From the NCBI GenBank assembly GCA_902363735.1, contig CABJBA010000004.1, forward strand, positions 372,001 to 436,000: a DNA stretch of 64,000 nucleotides. The letters run 5' to 3'. Shown piece after piece: positions 7,604-15,587 of this stretch; position 1 is the first letter of the stretch; each line of letters starts with the position of its first letter. Source of the DNA: Clostridiaceae bacterium (GTDB taxonomy: Bacteria; Bacillota; Clostridia; Lachnospirales; Lachnospiraceae). Made by a program: the position numbers and the translations under genes. Under the pieces are notes generated by a model, which was not told the origin of the DNA, made no database searches, and worked only from the letters and a program-made list of their open reading frames with translations.

Positions 7604-8584
7604 ATGAAACATTTCAACATCTGGAAAAAAATAGCAGTCTTTGTGCTGGTACTTAACACTGTATTTCCTTCTCTTTTAGCAGGCTTTTCTCCTGCTTCAA
7701 CTCCCCTGGGTGATACTGCTTTAAAAGGCATGAGCTTTGGTCCCTCCCTCACGATCGGGCCGGGAGCCAAAATCTTTGACGGAGGGAGTTTATCCCTTTT
7801 AGCCAACTCCGACAACCGTCAGATGCTTTCCATGGTTTTGCAGGATAAAGACGGAACTCTCGTGGTCATAGACGGAGGCTGGGATATGGATGCAGCCCAT
7901 CTGACCGATGTAATCCGCTCCAAAGGAGGACGGGTATCCGGCTGGTTCATCACTCACCCCCACTCAGACCATGTAGGTGCTCTTGTGGAAATCCTGAATA
8001 ACCCCGACAGCCAGATCACCATTGACCATGTGTATTATTCTCTGACAGATCCGGCCTGGTATGAAGCCGTAGAACCCTCCCGCTCTGATCTTGTGACACG
8101 CCTGATCTCTGCCCTTGCAACCCTTCCTAAAGAAAGTGTTCACCAGGTTCGTAAAAACCAGGAAATTCAGATCGGACAGATTAAGGTTAAGGTGTTAAAT
8201 GACCCCTATATTCTGGAAACAGCGGCCGTTAATAACAGCTCTGTTGTTTATAAATTCTTTTTAAATAACGTAAGCATTCTTGCTCTCGGAGACTTAGGTC
8301 CTGACGGAGGCCAAGCCTTGGCAAGGGACTGCAGCTCCGAGGATTTAAAAAGCGATATTGTTCAGATGGCCCACCACGGCCAATACGGCGTCAACAAAGA
8401 TGTCTATGCTCTTATCAAGCCTCAAATCGCACTCTGGCCTTGTCCTCTCTGGCTCTGGAACAATGACAGCGGCGGCGGAATCGGAAGCGGAGACTGGAAG
8501 ACCCTGGAGACCAGACAGTGGATGGAAGAGCTGAACGTAAGAATAAATTACTCCATCAAAGACGGGGATCAGATCATCTATTAA
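7604..8584 (+). CDS. Secreted metallo-beta-lactamase-fold hydrolase
   Basis: 326-residue MBL-fold protein. An N-terminal signal peptide (residues 1-27, hydrophobic core IAVFVLVLNTVF) predicts export. The metal motif HPHSDHVGAL is near residue 120, an aspartate (ALGDLGPDG) near 228 and a further histidine in AHHG near 259. The fold resembles the ComEC-type and phosphorylcholine-esterase-like branch, but the substrate cannot be told from sequence. It is the only plus-strand gene in the first 13 kb. A TATAAT at 7566-7571 is a likely -10. A bidirectional terminator follows. Confidence 0.85.
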   Translation: MKHFNIWKKIAVFVLVLNTVFPSLLAGFSPASTPLGDTALKGMSFGPSLTIGPGAKIFDGGSLSLLANSDNRQMLSMVLQDKDGTLVVIDGGWDMDAAHLTDVIRSKGGRVSGWFITHPHSDHVGALVEILNNPDSQITIDHVYYSLTDPAWYEAVEPSRSDLVTRLISALATLPKESVHQVRKNQEIQIGQIKVKVLNDPYILETAAVNNSSVVYKFFLNNVSILALGDLGPDGGQALARDCSSEDLKSDIVQMAHHGQYGVNKDVYALIKPQIALWPCPLWLWNNDSGGGIGSGDWKTLETRQWMEELNVRINYSIKDGDQIIY

Positions 8585-8586
8585 CA

Positions 8587-8624
8587 GGTTAAAAAGAAAC
8601 GGCTCAGGCCGTTTCTTTTTAACC
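8587..8624. terminator. Bidirectional terminator
   Basis: Perfect 17-bp stem (8587-8603 with 8608-8624) and a TCAG loop. A- and T-rich ends fit termination in both directions: the MBL gene from the left and the small minus-strand gene at 8636-8779 from the right. Confidence 0.9.
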
Positions 8625-8635
8625 TTCAACCGCCC

Positions 8636-8779
8636 TCAGTTTCCTCCGGGGCCGTCTCTTCTGGGTCTTTCTGATTCAGGCAGGGGCTCTACATAGAATC
8701 CGTCCTCATAAGTTTCTGTATCAATTTCAGGTATGTCGCTATCTCCGTAGTAATCTTCTTCCGGCAAATAAGCTTTCAT
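8636..8779 (-). CDS. Small acidic tyrosine-rich protein, 47 aa
   Basis: Unrecognised 47-residue protein starting MKAYLPEEDYYGDSD. It is rich in Glu, Asp, Tyr and Pro and ends with a short Arg/Pro/Gly tail (RPRRDGPGGN). The support is a near-perfect Shine-Dalgarno (AAGGAGGTGA, 7 bases before the ATG) and a terminator just after the stop. There is no signal peptide or membrane segment. It lies downstream of spoVT, 42 bases from its end, and may share its transcript, which would make it a forespore product. That is inference. Confidence 0.65.
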   Translation of the reverse strand: MKAYLPEEDYYGDSDIPEIDTETYEDGFYVEPLPESERPRRDGPGGN

Positions 8780-8821
8780 AATTCCTTCACCTCCTTACTC
8801 CTGCTTTCAGCAGTCAACAGG

Positions 8822-9370
8822 TCAGCCCTCCATCTGGCGGCCCAAAAATCCAGCCGCCGTTGTAGCCAGCTTTGTCTCCATCTCTCCGAAACGGGCTCTC
8901 GGCTCTTTCGTTAAAAGTGCCACAGATCCGATGGCATCTCCTTCGCAGATGATTGGAGCCACCACCTGTGCGGTTACACCCTCCAAGGATTCGTCTGTCA
9001 GAGAAATAAATCCTTTTTCATCCTTTCCTGCCACCACAACGGTTCGTTCATTGACCAGGGCTTCCAGCTGCTTGCTGATGGTCTTCTGGAGAAGCTCCTT
9101 TTTCGATCCTCCCGCTACTGCGATAACCTGGTCTCTGTCACTGATGCATACAGTTAGCCCGGTAGTCTGGGCCATGGCTTCCGCATATTGGACAGCAAAG
9201 GAAGTGAGCTCTACCATAGGGGAATATTTTTTCAGAATAATCTCTCCTTCCCTGTCAGTAAATATCTCAAGAGGTGTTCCCTCCCTCAGCCTAAGAGTCC
9301 TTCGTATTTCCTTTGGTATTACCACACGTCCCAGGTCATCAATTCTTCTCACAATACCTGTTGCTTTCAT
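8822..9370 (-). CDS. spoVT: Stage V sporulation regulator SpoVT
   Basis: Forespore transcription regulator of the sigma-G regulon. The N-terminal AbrB-type swapped-hairpin DNA-binding domain (MKATGIVRRIDDLGRVVIPK, residues 1-50) is followed by a GAF-like domain (about 56-180). 182 residues is standard. It sits next to mfd, as in B. subtilis. Confidence 0.97.
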   Translation of the reverse strand: MKATGIVRRIDDLGRVVIPKEIRRTLRLREGTPLEIFTDREGEIILKKYSPMVELTSFAVQYAEAMAQTTGLTVCISDRDQVIAVAGGSKKELLQKTISKQLEALVNERTVVVAGKDEKGFISLTDESLEGVTAQVVAPIICEGDAIGSVALLTKEPRARFGEMETKLATTAAGFLGRQMEG

Positions 9371-9485
9371 AATTATAATTCCTCCATCTTGTGCATTTTA
9401 GTATCAGGTAAATCATGCCTGGTATTATTTTGCTACGAATACAAAAGATTATACTTAAGTCTGCCATTTTTCCCAAATTTTAAGA

Positions 9486-9520
9486 TCAGGGCCTGCTTTT
9501 TTTATAAAAGCAGGCCCTGA
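9486..9520 (-). terminator. Hairpin after mfd
   Basis: Perfect 15-bp stem (9486-9500 with 9506-9520) and a 5-base loop, 10 bases after the mfd stop. Only a short T-run follows on the minus strand, so terminator function is likely but not certain. Confidence 0.6.
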
Positions 9521-9529
9521 CAGTCTGGC

Positions 9530-12500
9530 TCATGATCCTAAGGTCAGTTCACAGATTTCTTTTAAAATCACCTGAGTCTGTTCTGCCATTACATCAATGG
9601 AATTATTCTTTTGTCGGTCCAGATATTTAAATATCGGCTCTTCCCCTGTCTGAAGTTTCAAATCCCCCTTATACCGGCTGATCAGCTCCGGAATCTTTTC
9701 CGCATTAAGCTTTGCATTTTTATACATGGTCAGGCGAATCTCCTGGCGGTTAATATTGACCTCTGTCACATAAGCGCTGTGGGCTAATGCCTTTAAAGCC
9801 GCCACCTTTAAAAGATTTTCCAAGGGCCTTGGAAGATCTCCGAAGCGGTCCATCAGCTCATCCTGCATATCCATGTACTCTTCTTCATTTTCAATGCCGG
9901 AAATCCGCTTGTAAATATCCAGCTTCTGATATTCATTCTTAATATAAGAAGTGGGAATATAGGCGTCAATGCTGCAGTCCACTACTGTCTCATAAGCATC
10001 CTCTTCCTTCCGCTCTCCCTTAAGTTCCAATACCGCCTGGTTTAAAAGCTTACAGTAAAGGTCATATCCAACCGCCTCCATGTGTCCATGCTGTTCGGCT
10101 CCCAGCACATTTCCCGCGCCCCTGATTTCGAGATCTCTCATAGCGATCTTGATACCAGAGCCAAGCTCTGTAAATTCCCGGATTGCCTGAAGACGTTTTT
10201 CCGCTTCTTCCTTTAAAAGTTTATCCCGCTTATACATCATAAACGCATAAGAAGTCCGGTTGGAGCGCCCTACCCGGCCCCGGAGCTGGTACAGCTGGGA
10301 AAGTCCCATGCGGTCTGCATCCTGTATGATGATGGTGTTGGCATTTGCAATGTCAAGTCCGGTTTCAATAATGGTCGTGCAGACTAAAACATCAATCTCA
10401 CCGCCCACAAAGTCCAGCATGATACGCTCCAGTTCGTGCTCATGCATCTGGCCATGGGCAAATGTGACAGCTGCGTCAGGAACCAGCTTTGCAATATGGT
10501 TTGCCACTTCATCAATATTCCCCACTCTGTTGTACACGTAATATACCTGGCCGCCTCTGGAAAGTTCTCTGTGAATAGCCTCCCGGACCATCTCATCATT
10601 GTATTCCATCACATAAGTCTGAATGGGAATACGGTCCACAGGAGGTTCCTCCAGCACACTCATGTCCCGGATTCCCACCAGACTCATGTGCAGTGTTCTG
10701 GGAATAGGAGTAGCTGTTAACGTCAGAACATCCACATTTTCCTTTAATTGCTTAATCTTTTCTTTATGAGTTACCCCAAAGCGCTGTTCCTCATCAATGA
10801 TGAGAAGCCCCAAGTCCTTAAATTTCACATCCTTTGACAAAAGCCGGTGAGTGCCGATGACAATGTCAACGGTGCCTCGTTTTAAATCTTCCAGGGTTTT
10901 TTTCACCTGGGCCTGGGTACGGAACCGGGATAAAAGATCCACCCGGACAGGAAAATCCTTCATTCTCTGGGCAAAGGTATTGTAATGCTGCTGGGCCAGA
11001 ATAGTCGTGGGGACCAGATATACCACCTGCTTTTCCTCCTGAACAGCCTTAAAGGCGCCTCTTAAGGCGATTTCCGTCTTGCCGTATCCCACGTCTCCGC
11101 ATATCAGCCGGTCCATGACCTTACGGCTTTCCATATCAGACTTGGTGGCTTCAATGGCATCCCACTGATCCTCCGTCTCCTCATATGGAAACATCTCTTC
11201 AAACTCCTTTTGCCAGACCGTATCCTCTCCGTACCGGAAGCCCTCGGTCTCCTGTCTGGCAGCATAAAGCTGGATTAAGTCCTTTGCAATCTCCTTTACC
11301 GCTCCCTTGACCTTTGCCTTGGTCTTATTCCAGCGGTCTCCTCCCAGACGGTTCAGCTTAGGCTTTTTGGCTTCGGCTCCCGCATATTTTTGAATTCCGT
11401 CCAGTCTGGTGGCCGGTAAGTAAAGCGTCCCGTTTTCCGCATATTCCACCTTTAAATAGTCCCTGGTGATTCCATCCTGATCTATTTTTTCAATTCCCCG
11501 GTAGACTCCAAGACCATGGCTTTCATGAACCACATAGTCACCCACGGAAAGGTCTGAAAAATTCCGGATTTTAGTCCCTTCATAGACCGTTTTTTTCCTC
11601 TTCCGCTTCTTTTTGTCCGCTCCGAACATATCGCCTTCTGTGATGACAATAAATTTCAGCAGGGAGTATTCAAAGCCTCTCCGCAGGTTTCCATGAGTTA
11701 CCAGGATCTCTCCCGGTTTCACCTGACTGCTCTCTTCGTTTTCATCAGGGCAATAAGCCCTTAAGTCGTATTCCCTCAAGTCTCCTGCCAGACGGCTGGC
11801 TCTGGTTCTGGATGCGGACAAAAGAACAACCCGGTAACCTTCTTTTTTCCATCTGGTTAAATCCTTGATCAAAAGCTCAAAGCCGTTTTGGTAAGCATTT
11901 ACATTCTTTACCTGGAAGCTGTAACGGTTTTTCACCAAAAAGCCGGAAAGCTTCTGCTCAAGCCCTGTTAAATACACGGTAGTCTTTGTCTGAACTCTGG
12001 CAAGTATCTCCTTTGCAGAAAAGAGAAGTCCGGTCTGGCTGGGAAGAAGATAGCCGCTTTCCAGCCGGTGTATCATGCTTTCCCTAAATTCCGTTTCAAC
12101 AGTTTCACCCTTTTCCTTAAGCCGGTCTGGTTCATCTAAAAACAAGACTCTGCACTCCTGGGGGAAGTAATCCAGAAAAGAGACGCTTTCCCGGCAGAAA
12201 TAGTGGATATATCCATCCAGTCCTCTCTGCTTCCAGCCTTCCCTGATTCCTTCTAAAAGCTCTGAAACAAGGCGGCGGATTCTGGCAGCTTCTTCAATTT
12301 TAGATTGTTTTTTTAATTCTTTTTCATAGACCTGTGCTTCTTTTTCAAGGATGCTGATTCCAGCCTGGATTTGCTCCTCTGTCAGCACCATTTCAATAGC
12401 AGGATAAATGCGGATGCTTTCCAGGGTTTCTACGGATCTCTGGCTTTCCAGGTCAAAAGTCCGGATAGAATTCACTTCATCATCCCACAATTCAATACGG

Positions 12501-13069
12501 ACCGGAAGTTCCTCTGTGAGGGGAAACACGTCAATGATACCGCCTCGGATAGAGAACTGGCCCATGCCATCCACCTGGCCCATGCGCTCGTATCCAAGTT
12601 CCAAAAGACGCTTCTTCCACTGCTCCACATCTATAAGGTGTCCTTCTTCCACATACAACCCTTGTTCCTTTAAGTATTCAAGCGGAAGTAAATGGTCCAT
12701 CAGTCCGTCCATGGTAGTCACCACCCAGCCGGAGCCCTCCTCCATCAAGTGACGGAATACCTCCATACGCTGCTTGGTCAGCAGATTCCCATGGATATCG
12801 GCATTGAAAAAAAGCAAGTCCCTGGCAGGATAAAGCCAGACATTGGGATCAAAAAAACGCAGATCCTCATATATTTCCCTGGCTCTTATATCATCATAAG
12901 TCACCACCAGCTTAAACCCTGCTCCCTTAGCCGCCTCATACATCAGATGAACCTTTTGGGAATCCATACAGCCGCTTGCCGCAGCCGGTCCTGCCCCTTT
13001 TGCCAGGTCCAGTGACAGCTCCTCAAAATCCTTCAGCTCCCGCAATGGTTGTTCAAATAGATCGCTCAT
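9530..13069 (-). CDS. mfd: Transcription-repair coupling factor Mfd
   Basis: Removes RNA polymerase stalled at DNA lesions and recruits UvrA. At 1179 residues it is full length. It has a UvrB-like N-terminal module, the RNA-polymerase-interacting domain near residue 510 (YVVHESHGLGVYRGIE), Walker A GDVGYGKTE near 660, DEEQRFG near 760 and the C-terminal TRCF domain (about 1010-1110). Pth lies 9 bases upstream, so pth-mfd is one unit. The small gene fin, found between them in Bacillus, is absent. Confidence 0.98.
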   Translation of the reverse strand: MSDLFEQPLRELKDFEELSLDLAKGAGPAAASGCMDSQKVHLMYEAAKGAGFKLVVTYDDIRAREIYEDLRFFDPNVWLYPARDLLFFNADIHGNLLTKQRMEVFRHLMEEGSGWVVTTMDGLMDHLLPLEYLKEQGLYVEEGHLIDVEQWKKRLLELGYERMGQVDGMGQFSIRGGIIDVFPLTEELPVRIELWDDEVNSIRTFDLESQRSVETLESIRIYPAIEMVLTEEQIQAGISILEKEAQVYEKELKKQSKIEEAARIRRLVSELLEGIREGWKQRGLDGYIHYFCRESVSFLDYFPQECRVLFLDEPDRLKEKGETVETEFRESMIHRLESGYLLPSQTGLLFSAKEILARVQTKTTVYLTGLEQKLSGFLVKNRYSFQVKNVNAYQNGFELLIKDLTRWKKEGYRVVLLSASRTRASRLAGDLREYDLRAYCPDENEESSQVKPGEILVTHGNLRRGFEYSLLKFIVITEGDMFGADKKKRKRKKTVYEGTKIRNFSDLSVGDYVVHESHGLGVYRGIEKIDQDGITRDYLKVEYAENGTLYLPATRLDGIQKYAGAEAKKPKLNRLGGDRWNKTKAKVKGAVKEIAKDLIQLYAARQETEGFRYGEDTVWQKEFEEMFPYEETEDQWDAIEATKSDMESRKVMDRLICGDVGYGKTEIALRGAFKAVQEEKQVVYLVPTTILAQQHYNTFAQRMKDFPVRVDLLSRFRTQAQVKKTLEDLKRGTVDIVIGTHRLLSKDVKFKDLGLLIIDEEQRFGVTHKEKIKQLKENVDVLTLTATPIPRTLHMSLVGIRDMSVLEEPPVDRIPIQTYVMEYNDEMVREAIHRELSRGGQVYYVYNRVGNIDEVANHIAKLVPDAAVTFAHGQMHEHELERIMLDFVGGEIDVLVCTTIIETGLDIANANTIIIQDADRMGLSQLYQLRGRVGRSNRTSYAFMMYKRDKLLKEEAEKRLQAIREFTELGSGIKIAMRDLEIRGAGNVLGAEQHGHMEAVGYDLYCKLLNQAVLELKGERKEEDAYETVVDCSIDAYIPTSYIKNEYQKLDIYKRISGIENEEEYMDMQDELMDRFGDLPRPLENLLKVAALKALAHSAYVTEVNINRQEIRLTMYKNAKLNAEKIPELISRYKGDLKLQTGEEPIFKYLDRQKNNSIDVMAEQTQVILKEICELTLGS

Positions 13070-13078
13070 GAAATCTCC

Positions 13079-13645
13079 TTATTTCTTCCTGTTAAAGTGG
13101 TTCATTGCCATATCCGCACCATCTGTGACCATCATGACGGCAGCTTTAGCAGCATCATCATAGGCCTGGTCCATAAGCTCTGCCTGAGCCTTTGGAAACC
13201 GTCCCAGAACATAGTCTGCCAGATCCATTTCCTTAGGCTTTTCTCCCACCCCCACACGGATTCTAAAAAAATCCTGGGTTCCCAAGTGACTGATGATATT
13301 TTTCAAACCGTTGTGCCCGCCTGCACTTCCTTTTGTCCTGATCCTTAACTGTCCTTCGGCTAAGTTAATGTCATCGCAGATGACGATAATCTTTCCATAC
13401 TCCACCTTATAAAAATCCGCCATGGAGCGAATGCTTTCGCCGCTTAAATTCATAAATGTCTGGGGCTTTGATAGTATGACCTTTTCCCCATCTATCATTC
13501 CCTGGCCAAAGCAGGCCCGGTGCTTCTTTTCTGTCACTCTGATTCCCAGCCTGTCCGCCAGTATGTCTATTACCTCAAATCCTACGTTGTGCCTGGTTTT
13601 TTCATATTCTCTTGTTGGATTTCCAAGTCCTGCTATCATATACAT
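13079..13645 (-). CDS. pth: Peptidyl-tRNA hydrolase
   Basis: Recycles peptidyl-tRNAs released during translation. The 188-residue protein starts MYMIAGLGNPTREYEKTRHN, with the catalytic histidine in RHNVGFE and the catalytic aspartate near VICDDINLAEG. I chose the ATG at 13645. It has GAGGAG 7 bases upstream, and the GLGN motif sits at residues 6-9 as in the family. An earlier ATG 10 codons upstream has no such support. Confidence 0.95.
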   Translation of the reverse strand: MYMIAGLGNPTREYEKTRHNVGFEVIDILADRLGIRVTEKKHRACFGQGMIDGEKVILSKPQTFMNLSGESIRSMADFYKVEYGKIIVICDDINLAEGQLRIRTKGSAGGHNGLKNIISHLGTQDFFRIRVGVGEKPKEMDLADYVLGRFPKAQAELMDQAYDDAAKAAVMMVTDGADMAMNHFNRKK

Positions 13646-13713
13646 GGTGATTCTCCTCACTATATTAACTGCCATTCCAGTTCATGACTTTTTTTAGTAA
13701 TTTACGCCTGAAA

Positions 13714-13746
13714 AGCGTTAGATTTCCCTTCCCGGGGTCTAACGCT
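13714..13746 (-). terminator. Hairpin upstream of pth
   Basis: 9-bp stem (13714-13722 with 13738-13746) around a 15-base loop, followed on the minus strand by TTTTC. It could end a minus-strand transcript entering from the right, where the IS element now sits. Confidence 0.45.
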
Positions 13747-13815
13747 GTTCTTTCATTTTAACAGTAACATTTTCAGATGTAAAGGTAAAGACTGTGTTTT
13801 TTTGTTTTTTGAAAA

Positions 13816-15501
13816 TTGAAAAAGTAAATTCCATCACCACTTACCCAGGTAGAGTTTACCTCTGCACAGTTTATATTTACTCTTTCATACATACATGATA
13901 TCTTTATAACTCCTTCTGACAGCAGTAGAAGGAGATTTTATGAGTAAATATATTCCTGGTAACCACAAGCACCTCACTCTGAAAGATCGTGTTTTTATTG
14001 AAAACTCTTTAAATCAACATCATACATTTAAAGATATTGCAAAATACCTATGCAAAGATCCAACCACCATCTCTAAGGAAGTAAAGGCCAGGCGTTCCTC
14101 TGACTGGTATCATAAAGGCACCTTTTACAATGCCAAGAACTTCTGCATTTACAGGTTTAGCTGTCGAAAAATAAATGTCTGCAAAAAGATTCTTGTATGC
14201 GGGGTCAAATGTACTTCCTGTCCGACCTGTAATCAAACCTGCCGCGATTTTGTGAAGGAACGCTGCTTCCGACTGGATAAAGCCCCCTACGTTTGCAATG
14301 GCTGCGACAAAAAGATCTCTCACTGCACCATTGCTCACAAATACACATACAATGCACGGTTTGCTGACCGCAAATATCATGAGTTACTCACCAATTCCAG
14401 AAACGGTATCTGCATGACAAAACACGAACTGCATCAAAAAGATATGATTGTTACTCCTCTAATTGAGCAGGGGCAGTCTCCCTATCAGATTTCCGTAAAT
14501 CATCCGGAACTGGACATGTCTGTCCGTACAATCTATACCTATATTGACAAGGGTCTGTTCTCTGCCAGAAATGTAGATTTAAAGCGTAAACCTAAGTTCA
14601 AACCGCGAAAATGCCATAAGACACAAATCACGGATCGCTCTGTTTTTGTCAACAGAACCTATCTTGATTTTCAGTCTTTGGATCTTGAATACTTTGCAGA
14701 AATGGACACGGTTCATTCTTCCCGTGAATCTAAAAAGACTCTGCTGACGTTCTACTTTACAAAGGAAAAACTTTTTCTTGCATTTCTGATGAACCGATGT
14801 ACCAAAGGCGCCGTACGACTTGTATTTGATCAGCTTGAGAAACGACTGGGAACCTATGAATTCGTTTCCTTATTCCAATACGTATTAACTGACCGTGGCT
14901 CCGAATTTAGCGATCCCGTAAGCCTGGAGACTGGGATCAATGAAATTCAGCGCTGTAATCTTTACTACTGTGATCCAATGCGTAGTGGTCAGAAGGGGGG
15001 CGTTGAAAATGTTCATACCATGCTTCGCATGGTACTTCCAAAAGGAACCAGCTTTGAGTTTTTAACTCAATGGGACGTGAATCTGATTGTTAATCATATC
15101 AATTCCACACCACGGGAAAGCCTAGGTGGTGAAACGCCATATAATCTGGCTCTAGATTCATTTGGCGAAGACGCCTTAAAAGCACTTCAGCTTAGGCGTA
15201 TTGTCCCTGATGAGGTCAATCTGACACCTAAGCTGATTCGCTACAACCGTTAACTAACTTACTTAAGTCTGCTGTCGGACTGGAAGTAAACTTTTCACAT
15301 TTTTTGAATGTGGCTGGTGGAATTTAGTCTGGCACACGAAACTCCAGTGGCCTGTTTTCTTTGCCCTGAAACATGAGTTTTTGTAAGAAGTCAGCTTAAT
15401 TATAGCAGGAATCTTAGAACTGTGTGCAAAAACCTCTACCATTTATGACAACTTTTAAAGGGCAGTGGAATTTAGTCCTGCACTGGAGTTTACTTTTTCA
15501 A
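13816..15501 (+). mobile_element. IS30-family insertion sequence
   Basis: Terminal inverted repeats at 13816-13833 and 15484-15501 match at 17 of 18 positions (TTGAAAAAGTAAAyTCCA). They enclose one transposase gene. The element is about 1.69 kb. The ~230 noncoding bases after the transposase contain a second copy of part of the right end: GGTGGAATTTAGTC near 15316 against GCAGTGGAATTTAGTC near 15462. I could not identify a target-site duplication. Confidence 0.88.
13940..15253 (+). CDS. IS30-family transposase
   Basis: DDE transposase of 437 residues. An N-terminal helix-turn-helix region (HLTLKDRVFIENSLNQ onward) is followed by a cysteine-rich segment (about residues 75-135, several C-x2-C pairs). 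The catalytic core has the DDE residues in EMDTVHSS, LTDRGSEF and GGVENVH. The start has GAAGGAGAT upstream. The frame is intact and both ends of the element are present, so it may be active. Confidence 0.95.
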   Translation: MSKYIPGNHKHLTLKDRVFIENSLNQHHTFKDIAKYLCKDPTTISKEVKARRSSDWYHKGTFYNAKNFCIYRFSCRKINVCKKILVCGVKCTSCPTCNQTCRDFVKERCFRLDKAPYVCNGCDKKISHCTIAHKYTYNARFADRKYHELLTNSRNGICMTKHELHQKDMIVTPLIEQGQSPYQISVNHPELDMSVRTIYTYIDKGLFSARNVDLKRKPKFKPRKCHKTQITDRSVFVNRTYLDFQSLDLEYFAEMDTVHSSRESKKTLLTFYFTKEKLFLAFLMNRCTKGAVRLVFDQLEKRLGTYEFVSLFQYVLTDRGSEFSDPVSLETGINEIQRCNLYYCDPMRSGQKGGVENVHTMLRMVLPKGTSFEFLTQWDVNLIVNHINSTPRESLGGETPYNLALDSFGEDALKALQLRRIVPDEVNLTPKLIRYNR

Positions 15502-15526
15502 GTCAGCTTTTTTTGTTTTTAAACAG

Positions 15527-15555
15527 TTGAAAAGAAAAATGCTCTCAGCTATAAT
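15527..15555 (+). promoter_or_regulatory. Promoter of AraC-type regulator, beside IS end
   Basis: TTGAAA (15527-15532), a 17-base spacer and TATAAT (15550-15555). It begins 26 bases outside the right inverted repeat of the IS element, so the insertion left the promoter intact but cut off anything upstream. Confidence 0.75.
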
Positions 15556-15587
15556 AAGTATAATTTTGTTTGAAAAGGAGGGGTATC

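Noticed and set aside
13810..15510. Target-site duplication of the IS element
   Set aside because: Bases next to the two inverted repeats do not match for any 2- to 4-base duplication, so none is claimed.
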